Positions 12,285-23,315 of a stretch of DNA of 64,000 bases are shown piece by piece. The translations under genes and the position numbers were made by a program. Under the pieces are notes generated by a model. The model was not told the DNA's origin. It saw only the letters and a list, made by a program, of their open reading frames with translations, and did not search any database. How positions within the stretch are numbered: position 1 is the first letter of the stretch; every line of letters starts with the position of its first letter. Source of the DNA: Panorpa germanica (taxonomy: Eukaryota; Arthropoda; Insecta; Mecoptera; Panorpidae); the NCBI GenBank assembly GCA_963678705.1, contig OY783215.1:12567740-12631739 (forward strand), given 5' to 3'.

Positions 12285-14767
12285 CTACTTATTTTGCAGG
12301 TTCCTCAACAAAGTAAAGTACGAAAACGAAGTGCTGATTAACTGGAAAAAATATGAAAACAAAATTCAAAATGAAAAGTAAAATCACGGTTACTTATATT
12401 GTAGGTTATATAGGATATTTTCCAATTACAGAGCACAAGGCGACTTAGTGATGGACAGTGTCGCATTGGGATTTAATGACGTTGTAAGATAATTATGTTT
12501 ATTTATAGTAAAAAATATTAAGTTAAAAGTGCTTTTTTAACATAACCCGTATTTTTCATCAATGAATAAATTAGAAAAAATTTTGAGGTTATATTACCGA
12601 TCTGAATTGCAATAAATTCATCTTGTATATTTTTCCACCGGTTAAAACGACTGGCTTAGAAGAAGCTTCTATTAATATTCGAATTCCTCGGCGAAATGGA
12701 CCTCCACAAAGATGCCAAGGCGATCGCATAAGAGCTATCCCAACCTTTTCACTCTATATAAGAAGGATTATTAATTAAACACATAAATAGAAATCAATTT
12801 TAATCTTATTAGTATTATAAACACCTGTAAAGTTAATACTTGCCCATACAGGCAAAATAGAAACATTTCGCCTGCAGATAAAGATAAATATTCCAGTAAA
12901 TTCAAGAGCTTTACATCAGCTTTTAGAAGAACCTGAAAATAGACAATTAAATAAAGGTATTTCTTAGGATTGTTGGCTTTTGTCTCCACTGCTATGAACC
13001 AGAGTAGCAGCCTCCCGAATTAGGTTTGTCGCACACTGCAAGCGTACTTAAGCGAATTTTGACCAGACGTCTTTAGCTATTTGATCCCTGTAAATGAAAT
13101 GAATCCTCGCACACTGCAAGCAACAAAGCCGTCCGAATACTGGCTGAATTTTAACCAAGCGAATACACTGGATATGAGGGATAAGAAAATGAATGCAATA
13201 GCCTCTTTCATAACAGTAGTGTATCGATAAAAATTTAAGTAAAATTTTGCTCTAATGATAAATTATGTTAGTGCAAAACGACTCCAATATATTATATATT
13301 ATTGAAATATATTATTTAATATATGAAATATATTATTTAGGATAAACATAAGCATATAAATGTGTCCAGTCCTTACCGTGCTAGCAGTGTAAGACGTAAA
13401 ACAAAGAAGAAAAGTGACTTGAAACACTTTGACGCCCATTAAAGGACTTAGTACATGTTCAATCATCCTACAAAACTGCAATATCATTTGATGGTGCCGC
13501 ACACAAGCTGCAAGTGCTTGCGTCAATTCCTCATTGTATTCCGTCAGATAGTTATCTAAATTCTTGATTGCATCTTCAGCAAATCTTGTTCCAGGATTAA
13601 CGTAAGACTGTACGACCCGCAAATCAAAGTTCTCAATATACTTTTTATGATTTCTATGAATGTCACTGAAGCAAGAAGTTTCCTTTGTTAATGAAGTATG
13701 AGTAAAAGGAAAATAGGTGCTCCCTTTCTTAATTTTGTCAAGATCTTCTTTGATAGCCTCACCACAAAAATATTCATCGATTTCTAACGGTTGTGAATTG
13801 TATTCCGTCCTCATTTGTCTATAAAATTTAGGGGCATCATTTGAGTGTCAAAAGGGAAAGATAAAAAAAATGGAACAATTTTGGAAACGTCTTTTGTCTG
13901 CCTAACCAAAGATTTACCTGATTTCTTCCATGCTGACACCTTTCTTCAACATGGCCGTATTTCTAATATTTTTCAAGCTGCAGAATAAAATGTCGTACTG
14001 GCCACATGTTAGAATTACAATGCACATGTAAAACGATCCAAGATTGGCGAAGACAATTCCCATCATAAGTTGTCCAATTCCTTGCAGGATGTACACCAAC
14101 TCATATCCTGGGAAACTCTGAGTGTCAAACGGATATGTTATGGTGATTGGTAGCGTTCGAGATCCAACCAGAACTGGATAAAGTGTCCAATGTGCTACAC
14201 CTGAAATTTAAATATTAAGTAAATTGTGGTTCTTCTTCAATGTTTTGGAAGTCTTCACTCGACATATTCTACAATAAAGAAATAAAATTCCTTACCTAAA
14301 ATACATAAAATAACCCAAATATCATTATATTTTTTCGCACGTCTATAACTAGGCTCAATTGTCATAAAGTCCATCCCAACCGCGGACCGGATGTGAAAAT
14401 ATTTGTTAGCAAAATCAACTATTTCCATAAAACCTCGAGCACGAACTTGAAAGTACATAAGGATAAGACAGGCTGTGATATAAATAGTTGTATTCATCAC
14501 AGTTGGCGCAATTTTATCAATGTCTCCATCCCACGTCCTCTTCAGTTCAAACGCTCCCAGAACGAAGATGTGGATGAACATAGCATAAATGATTAGCACA
14601 TAAGTGATATTCAGCAGAATATAAAATATATTCGATGACTTAGTAACCATTGGCCACATCCCAACAACTTTTAAACATTGTATTGTGGAAATTACGTAAT
14701 TTTCCGTCTTGAAGAAAGAATCCGCTGTTTCCTTTTTCTTCTTTAATAAATTGGTAACCCAATTCAT
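12285..14767 (-). CDS. Odorant receptor C, six exons, 505 aa
   Basis: Third and most upstream receptor of the tandem. Exons are 14767-14296, 14200-13918, 13818-13377, 12932-12825, 12753-12598 and 12341-12285. The joined frame is open for 505 codons plus stop. It begins MNWVTNLLKKKKETADSFFK. It shares the WDGDIDKIAPTV and SAVGMDFMTIEPSYRRAKK blocks with B, and TCGQYDILFCSLKNIRNTAM with A and B. The last exon reads LISTSFSYFTLLRNLQNK, a textbook odorant receptor terminus. The segment between TM4 and the HHQMILQFCRMIE helix is about 118 residues, longer than usual in the family. Between B and C lies a 3.5 kb foldback-like repeat. The long first intron-like gaps seen in some receptors are absent; introns here are roughly 70-450 nt. 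Confidence 0.9.
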
Positions 14768-15382
14768 TGTGGTAGCTCTTTAAACTTAAATGTTATCTTA
14801 AATTTTTGAGGTTATGGTAACCCACACGATATTGTCATTGCTTTTATATAGCTTTCAATAAAAATATAATTTTTCTTTTTAATAACGAATTATATCTTAA
14901 TAACATAATTCCATATTTGATCGTACAAGTAGTAATTATTTAATTTTGATGTTTCAAAGTTTGAAAAGTTGTACAAGTAATAACCAAACCATTTAAAATC
15001 AAACAGAATTATTTAAATCAAAGTTTTTGGAATTGAAAGGTGTATGAAGTTCTGTTAGCATTCCAGTAACACACTAATCAAACTTTGTAAATTAATGTGA
15101 AGTTATTTTATTTGAATGGAACCGTTACACTGTGAAAGTGTATTTAAGCTTATGATGCCTTCGATCAAGCAGACTTTAAACAAGCTTTGAATTTCTAAGG
15201 ATGTAACTCATTTAAAAAATTTATTAAATATTAAAATTTTACTTTTTCGGAAAAAGAACATGATTTAAAAATAGTTAGTGAACCAATTTATCCTTCTTAA
15301 AAATGATAGAAATGGTGAATTTCTCTATTGTAGGAAAAATCGCTAGTTTCTTGGATGCAACAAGAATTCTTTTTCATATTTC
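14768..15382. other. Spacer upstream of receptor C
   Basis: AT-rich with no ORF seen. Presumed promoter of receptor C next to 14767. The short segment at 14790-14870 resembles the one upstream of receptor B (around 7165-7260), consistent with promoter sequence carried along in the duplication. Confidence 0.5.
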
Positions 15383-15640
15383 CAACGCCTGATTAGCATG
15401 CAACTAGTTATACAAATAAAAGTATGTATATAAAAGCATACTGATCAGTCATTGTAATTTATAAATTAATTGATGCAGAATTTATGTTTAAATTATTGTT
15501 AAGCAATAATGACACTGATCAGGCGTTGTAATTTATAATATAATATTAAGATGTTGTATTAGTAATAGAATGTCAATAACTTTAACTTCGAAAAGTTTCA
15601 CAGTGTCATCTGTTAATTAAATCTCTAATTAAATTTCTTG
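15383..15640 (+). repeat. Hairpin-bearing repeat, copy 1, upstream of the RPRD1 gene
   Basis: Begins with AACGCCTGATTAGCATGCAACTA, which is partly inverted at about 15438-15465, then repeats the word CTGATCAGGCGTTGTAATTTATA near 15515. It ends with CATCTGTTAATTAAATCTCTAAT. The same words occur, inverted, at 18727-19170 on the other side of the gene. Confidence 0.65.
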
Positions 15641-16085
15641 TACCTACTATTTGATAGAGTGCGCTTAGGAATTATTTTTGTCAGACAAAATATTTCAATT
15701 ATTTTGTATGATATGATAATCCTAAGATGTGTTAAAGTCATTCTTGTGCTCATGGTAATAAAAATGTGGACCTCAAACCTTTAATCGCAAAGTTTATGTC
15801 TTGGCTCTGTTTAATTCTAGCAAAGTTTAACACCTAGTGTTGCAATGATGCAACTTCTCTAACTTGAAGTTTGATTAAAGTTCTCTAAATGACAGCGTCA
15901 GTAAAAAATAGCAAATCAGTGAGAACTGAGATTGTACCATAAAATATTAGATTTAGCAGTTGTTACTTGATTGTTGTGTTTCGTTTTCTGTAATTGTTCT
16001 AATTATTTAGTTTGTGGTTATTGGTGATTTAATCCGTGTTACAGAATATACTAATATTAGTCAATAGCACCTATTTTATAATACA

Positions 16086-17750
16086 ATGAGTAGCTTTACG
16101 GAGAATGCACTTGTAAAAAAGCTTGTGGAATTAAATGCTAGCCAACAAAGTATACAAACTCTTTCGTTATGGTTAATACATCATAGAAAACACCATTCTG
16201 TTATTGTCAAAACTTGGTTTAAGGAGTTACAAAAAGGTAAATAATTTATTTATTTAAAATACATTATCAAATATAAGATGTATTTATTTATAAACATAAC
16301 CTAAAATTTCAGCCAAAGAAAGTCGTAAGCTGACGTTTATGTACCTTGCTAATGATGTGATACAAAACAGCAGAAAGAAAGGACCAGAATATGGTAAGGA
16401 ATTTGGTTTGGTGCTTACGAAAGCTTTTGAATTTATGTCGACAAGTGAAGATGATAAAACTAAGGCAAGTATTGGAAGATTATTAGCTATTTGGGAAGAA
16501 AGAGCTATATATGACTCACAGCAAATAAAAGATTTCAAGGAAGCATTAGGTAGGTTAAATATAAAAGTTTCCTGCATTTGTCAGTAAGAAAAAGAACCTA
16601 TTTCTTTCTAAAAAGCATATAGTATTAATCAATATGAAATTTTAAGATAAACCTGTGGAACAACCTCCAAGTAAACCAAAGAAACGTAAAGCAGAAACGA
16701 ATGAAAAATCCGCAAGATCTGAAAAGAAAACAAAATCGCCTGCAGTGAGAGAGCGTACAAAATCCGAAACTGTAGAAGTAGATGGACTTAAAGAGACTCA
16801 TGTTACACTAAGCCCGCGAACTCCAGTTGGAGACCCACCAGAACCTGAAGAACTTATTAAAGCTATACTAGAACTCGAAAATAGTGCTTCAGGAGACGCA
16901 GCAATCCGTGAAAAAATCGCTAGTTTACCTCCAGAGGTCTCTGAAGTTGCTTTGCTTAGCAAATTGGAAGGTGTGAACTCTACATCTAAATATTTGAAGA
17001 ATATTGTACATTTAATCTATTTAATAAAATTAATGTGTTTGATACTATTAATTCTTTTCTTATTTTGTATATTTCTCATTTAAGTTTTGAAACACAAGTA
17101 ATTTGCATATCTCAAATATTATTCACGAAAACTGAAATAATTACTGTAGTTTAACTTAAATTCGGTAACAGTCTGCAATTCTAATTTATAAATTTCATTT
17201 ATGTAGAGCCTATGTTTTATTTAAATCTTAATTCTTTTTTAGACAAAGAATCAGCGCAAAGGCTAAGCGTCCAAGTAAACGAAGCAGTCCAATTACTAGC
17301 AGACTATAACAGTAGATTGATAAGTGAAATGGAAGACAGAAAAAAATTGGAAATAATGCTTAAAGACTTCATGCATACTCAAAAACAATTACTCGCTCAA
17401 GCAGAACACCGTTTAGAGGTATCAATTTAAAACAATGAGTATAAATCATTTCAAAACAATAATATTAATTTGAAGTCACATTATGTGTATAATTTCATTC
17501 CTAAATAATGTTTCAATCCTGGCATGGTCACTCACAAGTTTAGTACACGTACATCATGATTTCATTTAGAAACACCTTTTAAAATAAGTTCTTGTTTTAG
17601 GAATACAACATTAAGCTTCATAAGGTCTGTGAAGTTAGACAAGAAGTAAAGTCTCATATTCAAAATCTTCCCGACTTAACTCAACTGCCTGATGTGACGG
17701 GTGGTTTGGCACCCCTACCTTCAGCTGGAGATTTATTTAGTTTGCACTGA
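16086..17750 (+). CDS. RPRD1: RPRD1/CREPT-type regulation of nuclear pre-mRNA domain protein, five exons, 345 aa
   Basis: Nuclear scaffold protein that binds the phosphorylated C-terminal domain of RNA polymerase II and promotes its dephosphorylation. Exons are 16086-16236, 16313-16549, 16647-16970, 17243-17418 and 17601-17750, all GT/AG, with an open frame of 345 codons plus stop. Residues 1 to about 130 form the CID domain, with conserved SQQSIQTLSLWLIHHRKHHS, RKLTFMYLANDVIQNSRKKG and LLAIWEER. A Lys/Ser-rich linker follows, then ELIKAILELENSASGDAAIR and IASLPPEVSEVALLSKLE. The C-terminal coiled coil ends with the family signature GGLAPLPSAGDLFS. The start matches family members (MSSF). Length is close to the usual 310-330. 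Vertebrates have paralogues 1A and 1B; insects usually have one gene, so I leave the paralogue unassigned. No regulatory site was evident apart from the short introns. Confidence 0.97.
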
Positions 17751-18726
17751 CTATGTACTGCAAAAACAAGTTGTGTTTAAATAGTAATGAAGTATTTGAT
17801 AAAATTGAGAAACGCATACTTTTCGTTAAGTATCATTGCTAAAACTTAAGATATATTATTATATATAATTATTTAATAATTAAATATAATAAATTATTGC
17901 TTAATTTTACGAAGGTTAAATGAATAGTACATATATAATAATATTGAAATTATGAGGCTTAAAATTTTATAAACAAAACTGCAAAATTGTGTATTACATC
18001 TTATTATATAAAAATTTATTTAAAATATATTCTTCAAATAAATGTTTTTGTTTTAATTATGTATAAACGGGACTGTTATGGTGTAAATACCAATTATGAA
18101 ATTTTATCAGTAAAAAATTACGCTTAAGGTACTCAGTGCCACTTTATGATGACGAAATAAGAGTTTAAAAATTATTAATTAGTAATTCATTATTTATACT
18201 ATTTCATGTATTCAAATGTGGAAATAAAATTAACTTGTATGAAAGGAATGAATAAGTCTGTATTTTATATGTCCGTATTCATATGTAAGGTAACATCCAT
18301 GTTATTTGTTTAGTGTATCAGTGGAGACGATCCTTAGGTCTATAAAAAAATGATATAGATTACATAAAAAATAATAGATTGTAAAAATATAGAAAGAGCA
18401 CGGATAGATTTCACGTGCAAATGGAACAGTAAATTATTGTATTTGTTAATTTGATAAATGAACAGATCGGCAATGCATTTACAAAGTCGGTTAGGGATCA
18501 TTGATAAATAATAACCAAGTCGGTTAGAGGTATTTAAATTTATAAATTCTTAATTTTTATCAATGGACAAGAATTACGTTATTGAGATAAGAATACTCTT
18601 GTGACTTATCTTTGTCTTCTTTTTACAACCAAGAGCAGAAGAATGATTTTAACACATTTTAAGATTCTCCTATCCTTATCTGATAAAAAATATTCCTGAG
18701 CGCATTTATCAAATAGGTCCAAGGAA
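17751..18726. other. 3' flank of the RPRD1 gene
   Basis: AT-rich, no ORF. AATAAA near 18036 and 18225 could be polyadenylation signals. The word GTAAGGTAACATCCATG at about 18286 resembles words at 31808 and 32320, so a short dispersed repeat may be present. Confidence 0.45.
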
Positions 18727-19170
18727 TTTAATTAGAGATATAATTAACAGATGGCTCTGTAAAACATTTCAATCCGTTAGTTACAAGTTACAGTCTAATC
18801 GACATTCTGTTACTAATACGACATCGTAATATTAGATTATAAATTACAACGCCTAATCAGTGCCAACAGCCAAGTAAATTATTTATCATATAAAATCTCT
18901 ATTAATTAGTTGACAAATATTGTTAATTATTAATCTAAATGAATTGTTCAATAATAATTTAAACATAAATTGCGCAATCTATTAAACAGTAAATACACAT
19001 GAAGATTATGTTGATGGATCATTTGTTTTGTGGATGGCACTATTAATTTAAAAATTACAATGCCTGATTAGTATGCTACTATTTATACTTTTATATATAA
19101 GTAGTTGCATGCTAATCAGGCGTTGTAATTTATAAACTGATCCTGCCATCTGTGAAATAAATCATTAACT
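18727..19170 (-). repeat. Hairpin-bearing repeat, copy 2, inverted relative to copy 1
   Basis: Starts with ATTAGAGATATAATTAACAG and ends with CCATCTGTGAAATAAATCATT, which look like degenerate terminal inverted repeats. Inside, 19055-19127 is a strong hairpin: AATTACAATGCCTGATTAGT pairs with the later CTAATCAGGCGTTGTAATTT, with a loop of about 12 bases. Probably a non-autonomous DNA element. Confidence 0.65.
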
Positions 19171-19336
19171 TTACTGTTATATCTTCTGTTTAGTAGATGG
19201 CGTATTTAATGTTTAGATTATAGCTAAATAGAAAATTTAGAAATTTTTTATTTTTTAGAAAATTAATTAATAATATATTAAATCCAAATCATATAAACAA
19301 AACAGACGTTTAAAGACCTTTAAAAAAAATTTATTG

Positions 19337-19399
19337 TGAATTAAAGTAAATAATAAAAAATTAAAGTAAATAATAAAAAATTAAAGTAAATAATAAAAT
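19337..19399. repeat. 19-bp minisatellite, about three copies
   Basis: Three head-to-tail copies of ATTAAAGTAAATAATAAAA lie just beyond the 3' end of the TRIT1-like gene. Confidence 0.85.
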
Positions 19400-19447
19400 T
19401 AGAACGTTAAATTACATATTTTATTCATATTATATTAGCTAAACTAG

Positions 19448-21158
19448 CTATACATGATCATTTTGTTGTAAACGCTTACGTTTAACCATGGCTTGGTGCT
19501 TTTTTGATTTCATATGCAGATTATACTGAAAATCACCTATGAATATTCGATCGCATACTTCGCAGTGATGTGTTATCTGTAAAAATATTAAATTACAAAG
19601 AATTAGCATAGAATATTATAAAGATATGCATCAAAACTATATTTGTTATATGTATGTACCTCTGGATTTAGTCCTGGGGCACTGTTTGGAGTTTGACCCA
19701 CAGGTAATGGTTCTTGCTTTGATTTAACTTCATTTATGTAACAATCAATTACATCCAGTGCAGGATTCGTCACTAATTCTTCCCATTTTGTTGGGTCTGT
19801 TGTGTCTAAGAGATATAATGGTGGCACCTAGGTGAATAAAAATAATTTTGATTAAGACTGACAGGTGGTAACGTTTCGCTAATGTAAGAATAATTACCTG
19901 TCTGTCTTTATTTCCTAGAAATCGATTCGAAACCCATCTGTTTTGCTTGCGAGCGTATCTGTTAATACAAGTAATTAGATATAATATTGCAGTCTTATAT
20001 TATTGAATTCAATATTTAGAAGATGTAATTTTAGAAAAAAATATTTTAAAATGAAGAATGAATAGAATTGAGTCTTGCACTGTTCGTCACTAAACTTGAA
20101 CTCATAAATTAGGGGTGGTTAGACAACTATAGACTAATAACTAATCGATTTAAGTTTTCTTTGTTCACAACTTTCATAATATAAAACTTTATGGGTTGCG
20201 CGACTGAGCTGTAAATAATAGTTGACGTATCACTGACACTTGTATACATATTTTTTATAATCTGATGTATAAAAGAGATGACATTTCATGGAAGGATTGA
20301 ATCTTTGCTAAATTTTTCATGCTATATTTAACTACTTATGCAAATTTACCTTCTTGTTACTAATTTTAAATGTTCTAAACATTCCGTTAATAGTTTTATC
20401 TCCTTAGCGTCATTTTCTTCATGTTTTCCTTCATTTTCAGATCGTTCCTTTTTATAATTCAAATAAGGAATAAATTCTTTCAATCCAATAGTTTGTAAAA
20501 TACCTGTTGTATAATCAGGATCGCTAAAACAAAAGAAATTAAAAAAAAAAATTATTTGTATTTAGACACACGTTTTTTTTAAAAATGTCTTGATTTGTAA
20601 AAAGTATGTCTTTCATATTAAATGTACTTCATTTTGTTGTTTTAAACTATGCAAATTATACAAACTGTGCGCATATTGAAATATTAAAACCAGAAAATAT
20701 GGATACAGATATACCCAATAGAATAGAAAATTTACATGCAAAATTGAAAAAATATGAGAGATCACAAATAATAATTACTCGACAGGGCGAACATAGAGAT
20801 CATGAAAATTCTGGAGTTCGGTGCAGAGACCTTGGTTCAGCATAAGGTCGACTCTCCCATCCAGACGATTATCAAGAACATTCTAGAAGAGAAGAACATT
20901 AATGTTTTATGATAAAAGATAAATGGTCTTTAACTACTTCAGTAATATTATTTATTATTTATGTTATTTTAATAAATGACTAAATCAAAGCAACTTGAAT
21001 CTAATGTGTTAATCCTAACCTGATCACAACGTAGCCAAAATAAGACTACATGGGGATAACGTAGTGGACCTCCTAGGCCACATCCTCCAGGTGCTCCTCG
21101 TTGCTCAGATAAAATAGAACTCAGTGGACGCCCCGTTCGACTGAGAACTTGCAAAGAT
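19448..21158 (-). CDS. TRIT1: tRNA dimethylallyltransferase, C-terminal part only
   Basis: TRIT1/MiaA enzymes add an isopentenyl group to A37 of certain tRNAs in mitochondria and cytosol. Exons found, in transcription order, are 21158-21020, 20882-20779, 20523-20350, 19958-19898, 19827-19660 and 19576-19448. Junctions are GT/AG and phases agree, giving 257 codons. Seen in order: SLQVLSRTGRPLS, GGPLRYPHVVLFWLRCDQ, NVLDNRLDGRVDLML, GILQTIGLKEFIPYL, TRRYARKQNRWVSNRFLG, VPPLYLLDTTDPTKWEELV, and a C-terminal U1-type C2H2 finger (CEVC, then HMKSKKH). These match the second half of the roughly 470-residue eukaryotic enzyme. Exons for the first 190 or so residues, with the P-loop and substrate site, were not found above 21158. 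They may lie behind a long intron, may have been missed, or the gene may be broken. The finger makes a eukaryotic nuclear gene certain. Confidence 0.9.
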
Positions 21159-21842
21159 CTGAAAGCGAAATAAATTTTTGTAAGAAAAATGAATGAAATT
21201 TGATTTTAAGACAAATGTAAGATGGTAATGTTGTGTTCTGCAAATATTATGTCCTTATATTTAGGCTCACATATATATTACAACTAAAATATTACATTCT
21301 TTAAAAAGAGTATTTAAGAGTATTAAAGATATTTATTTTCAGTACAGAGTGTCAAATAATTAAGTACATACAATCAAATTACAAAAAATGAAGAATCAAA
21401 TTTAAATGTTCAATTACTATACCTGCTGCTTTAATAATAAAAGAAGCGGTTAAGACAAGACGAGGCGCCAGTTTTCTCATGATTTGATAGAAATTAAAAT
21501 GATAAACAAATAAACTTGTAGATATTAAGATAAAAATAAATATTAAGATAGAGCAGACATTCACATGTGTGCCAGTACCAGTGTCAGGCGAGTGTGTTGC
21601 GTTTGCATTTGAGTTTGCGTATCCATTTCTGGTAAAACGCGAACATTTTATCAGTTGGCGCCTCGAGGCTTCGATGGATTTGCTGATTTTGCGAATTTAA
21701 TGATAATTAAATACAAAATATTGATAACACTATTATCAGTTATATATTAGCGAATTCCCAAATACTCAATATTGTTTGATAACATATGACATATATTGAT
21801 TATTAAAAATATGGGCCAAGGACAATTATAATTATACCTATT

Positions 21843-22131
21843 ATGATAAAGGAATTGACTGATACAATTATATCCAGGGGTGACACAAGCGCCCAATATT
21901 TTAGGACATTCATTGCAACAAATCTGAAAATAAAATTTGACAGTAAGAATAAATTTTGATGTTTCTTTCTATGTATTTTGCATTTTATTAACACATACAA
22001 AATTATTTATCCTTTTAGCAGAAACCTCTCTTTGTAATCCAGCATTTTATGATTCGGCACATTCTACAGATCGGCATCGATTGAACCGTTTTTTAATATT
22101 TTTTTTTGCCTTGGTTGTGCTCTGGTTATAA
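21843..22131 (+). CDS. Candidate two-exon gene for a 70-aa tail-anchored protein
   Basis: Not recognised. Exon 1 at 21843-21942 starts at ATG and encodes MIKELTDTIISRGDTSAQYF and onward. A donor GTAAGA and a pyrimidine-rich acceptor (CCTTTTAG) define a 76-base intron. Exon 2 at 22019-22131 keeps frame and encodes NPAFYDSAHSTDRHRLNRF followed by a hydrophobic end, LIFFFALVVLWL, then TAA. The layout, a polar body with one C-terminal membrane segment, resembles tail-anchored small membrane proteins. More 5' exons are possible. It lies head-to-head with the known end of the TRIT1-like gene. Support is codon-like composition and phase agreement only. Confidence 0.4.
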
Positions 22132-22410
22132 TTTTCATCAAGGAGTCTAACGACGTTCGGCGTCGTTATACTGTAGCCTATTGGGTGTCTCACTCTCCCT
22201 CATCACTCCAAGCAGTAATATCAATTTATAATTTACTGAAACTCTATAAACGAGTGCGTGGGAGACAAAATGAACTGATAACTGAGCACAGATGATCCCC
22301 ATAAAAACAAAAAACTCACTTAAAGACAAATAAAATGTCACAAACTGAAGGCAGGGTGCGCCAACTGTATTCCCAAAAGTAAAGTAATGTTTATGTTTTT
22401 TTTAGTTAAA

Positions 22411-22821
22411 GTGAAACGATACTTGGACATTTTTGATTCGCGAAATATAGATGGCGATACTATACAGCAGGTTAAATATTATCAAAAAAACAATGTTTTT
22501 TTATGTTTAAATCGTTTCATGTAAGTAACTATAAACGCGAATCAAAATCTAAAGCTGCAATTTGTTAGATGAATAACGTATCTACATTTTAAGCTTTCTT
22601 CCACTGACTTTTAATGAGTTGGAAATTTTGAAAATGAATATTGCTATATTTTCTAGTTAAATTCTAATTTTTATGTGACTGCTAAGTCGTAAGTTTATAG
22701 TTACTTAAATAAATCGATTTAAATATAAAAAAACATGTTTTTTTTGATAATATACAACCTGCTGTATAGTATCGCCATCTATATTTCGGCGGGAATCAAA
22801 AATGGCCAGGTATCGTTTCAC
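22411..22821. mobile_element. 411-bp MITE with long terminal inverted repeats
   Basis: The ends GTGAAACGATACTTGGAC and its complement (GGCCAGGTATCGTTTCAC) begin inverted repeats of roughly 120 bp, including ATAGATGGCGATACTATACA. Both sides are flanked by GTTAAA (22405-22410 and 22822-22827), which contains TTAA, the target of piggyBac-type transposases. No ORF is present, so it is non-autonomous. The 6-bp match could also be a 6-bp duplication of another superfamily. Confidence 0.9.
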
Positions 22822-23175
22822 GTTAAATTTAACTAGTGCTTTTTTAATCTATTTTAATGGGTACATTTAGTTTTCAGAATATTTTTTATGAATCAAAAAT
22901 ATTACCCGCTAAACACAAAACGTAAATTCGTGTATTATTTAACGTAACATTATTTACCTAACGTTAGGGCTCATCTATAATTCACGCGGTTACATTTTAG
23001 CCTCTATAGAAGCCTTTTCTTCCCTCATTTAGCCTAACGTAGGTTTTACCATGATAGCCCCCCTAAATAGAACTTAGAATAGAAAACGTTTTGTGCTTTC
23101 TGTTAACAAAAGTATTTAAGCAATATTGAGTATAAAATGAACAAGGTCGATATTTGATATACTCGTATATATTTT

Positions 23176-23315
23176 TTAATAGTTATAATATTTTGTCTTA
23201 AATGATGAAACTGGCCACTCTTGCAATTTATCACTTATTGGTAAAATATATTTTTTAATTAAAGCCAGAGAATCTTTTTCCTCTTGAGGTTGACTTTCCA
23301 GTTCAATGGCGTCTT
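23176..23315 (-). CDS. Possible terminal exon, unidentified
   Basis: A possible acceptor (GACAG) precedes an open frame of 46 codons with ELESQPQEEKDSLALIKKYI and then LQEWPVSSFKTKYYNY before a stop. The charged, non-repetitive composition looks more like coding sequence than its AT-rich surroundings. I found no convincing upstream exon and recognise no family. Chance or a gene remnant are equally possible. Confidence 0.25.

Noticed and set aside
16284-16577. 97-codon minus-strand ORF
   Set aside because: Antisense of RPRD1 exon 2, which has strong protein similarity on the plus strand.
20606-20845. 79-codon plus-strand ORF with KPENMDTDIPNRIENLHAKL
   Set aside because: It overlaps a TRIT1 exon and intron on the other strand; the A-rich look is what the complement of a T-rich intron gives.
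21379-21564. Minus-strand ORF with MRKLAPRLVLTASFIIKAA as the missing TRIT1 exon
   Set aside because: No similarity to TRIT1 N-terminal motifs, and its phase does not fit the exon starting at 21158.
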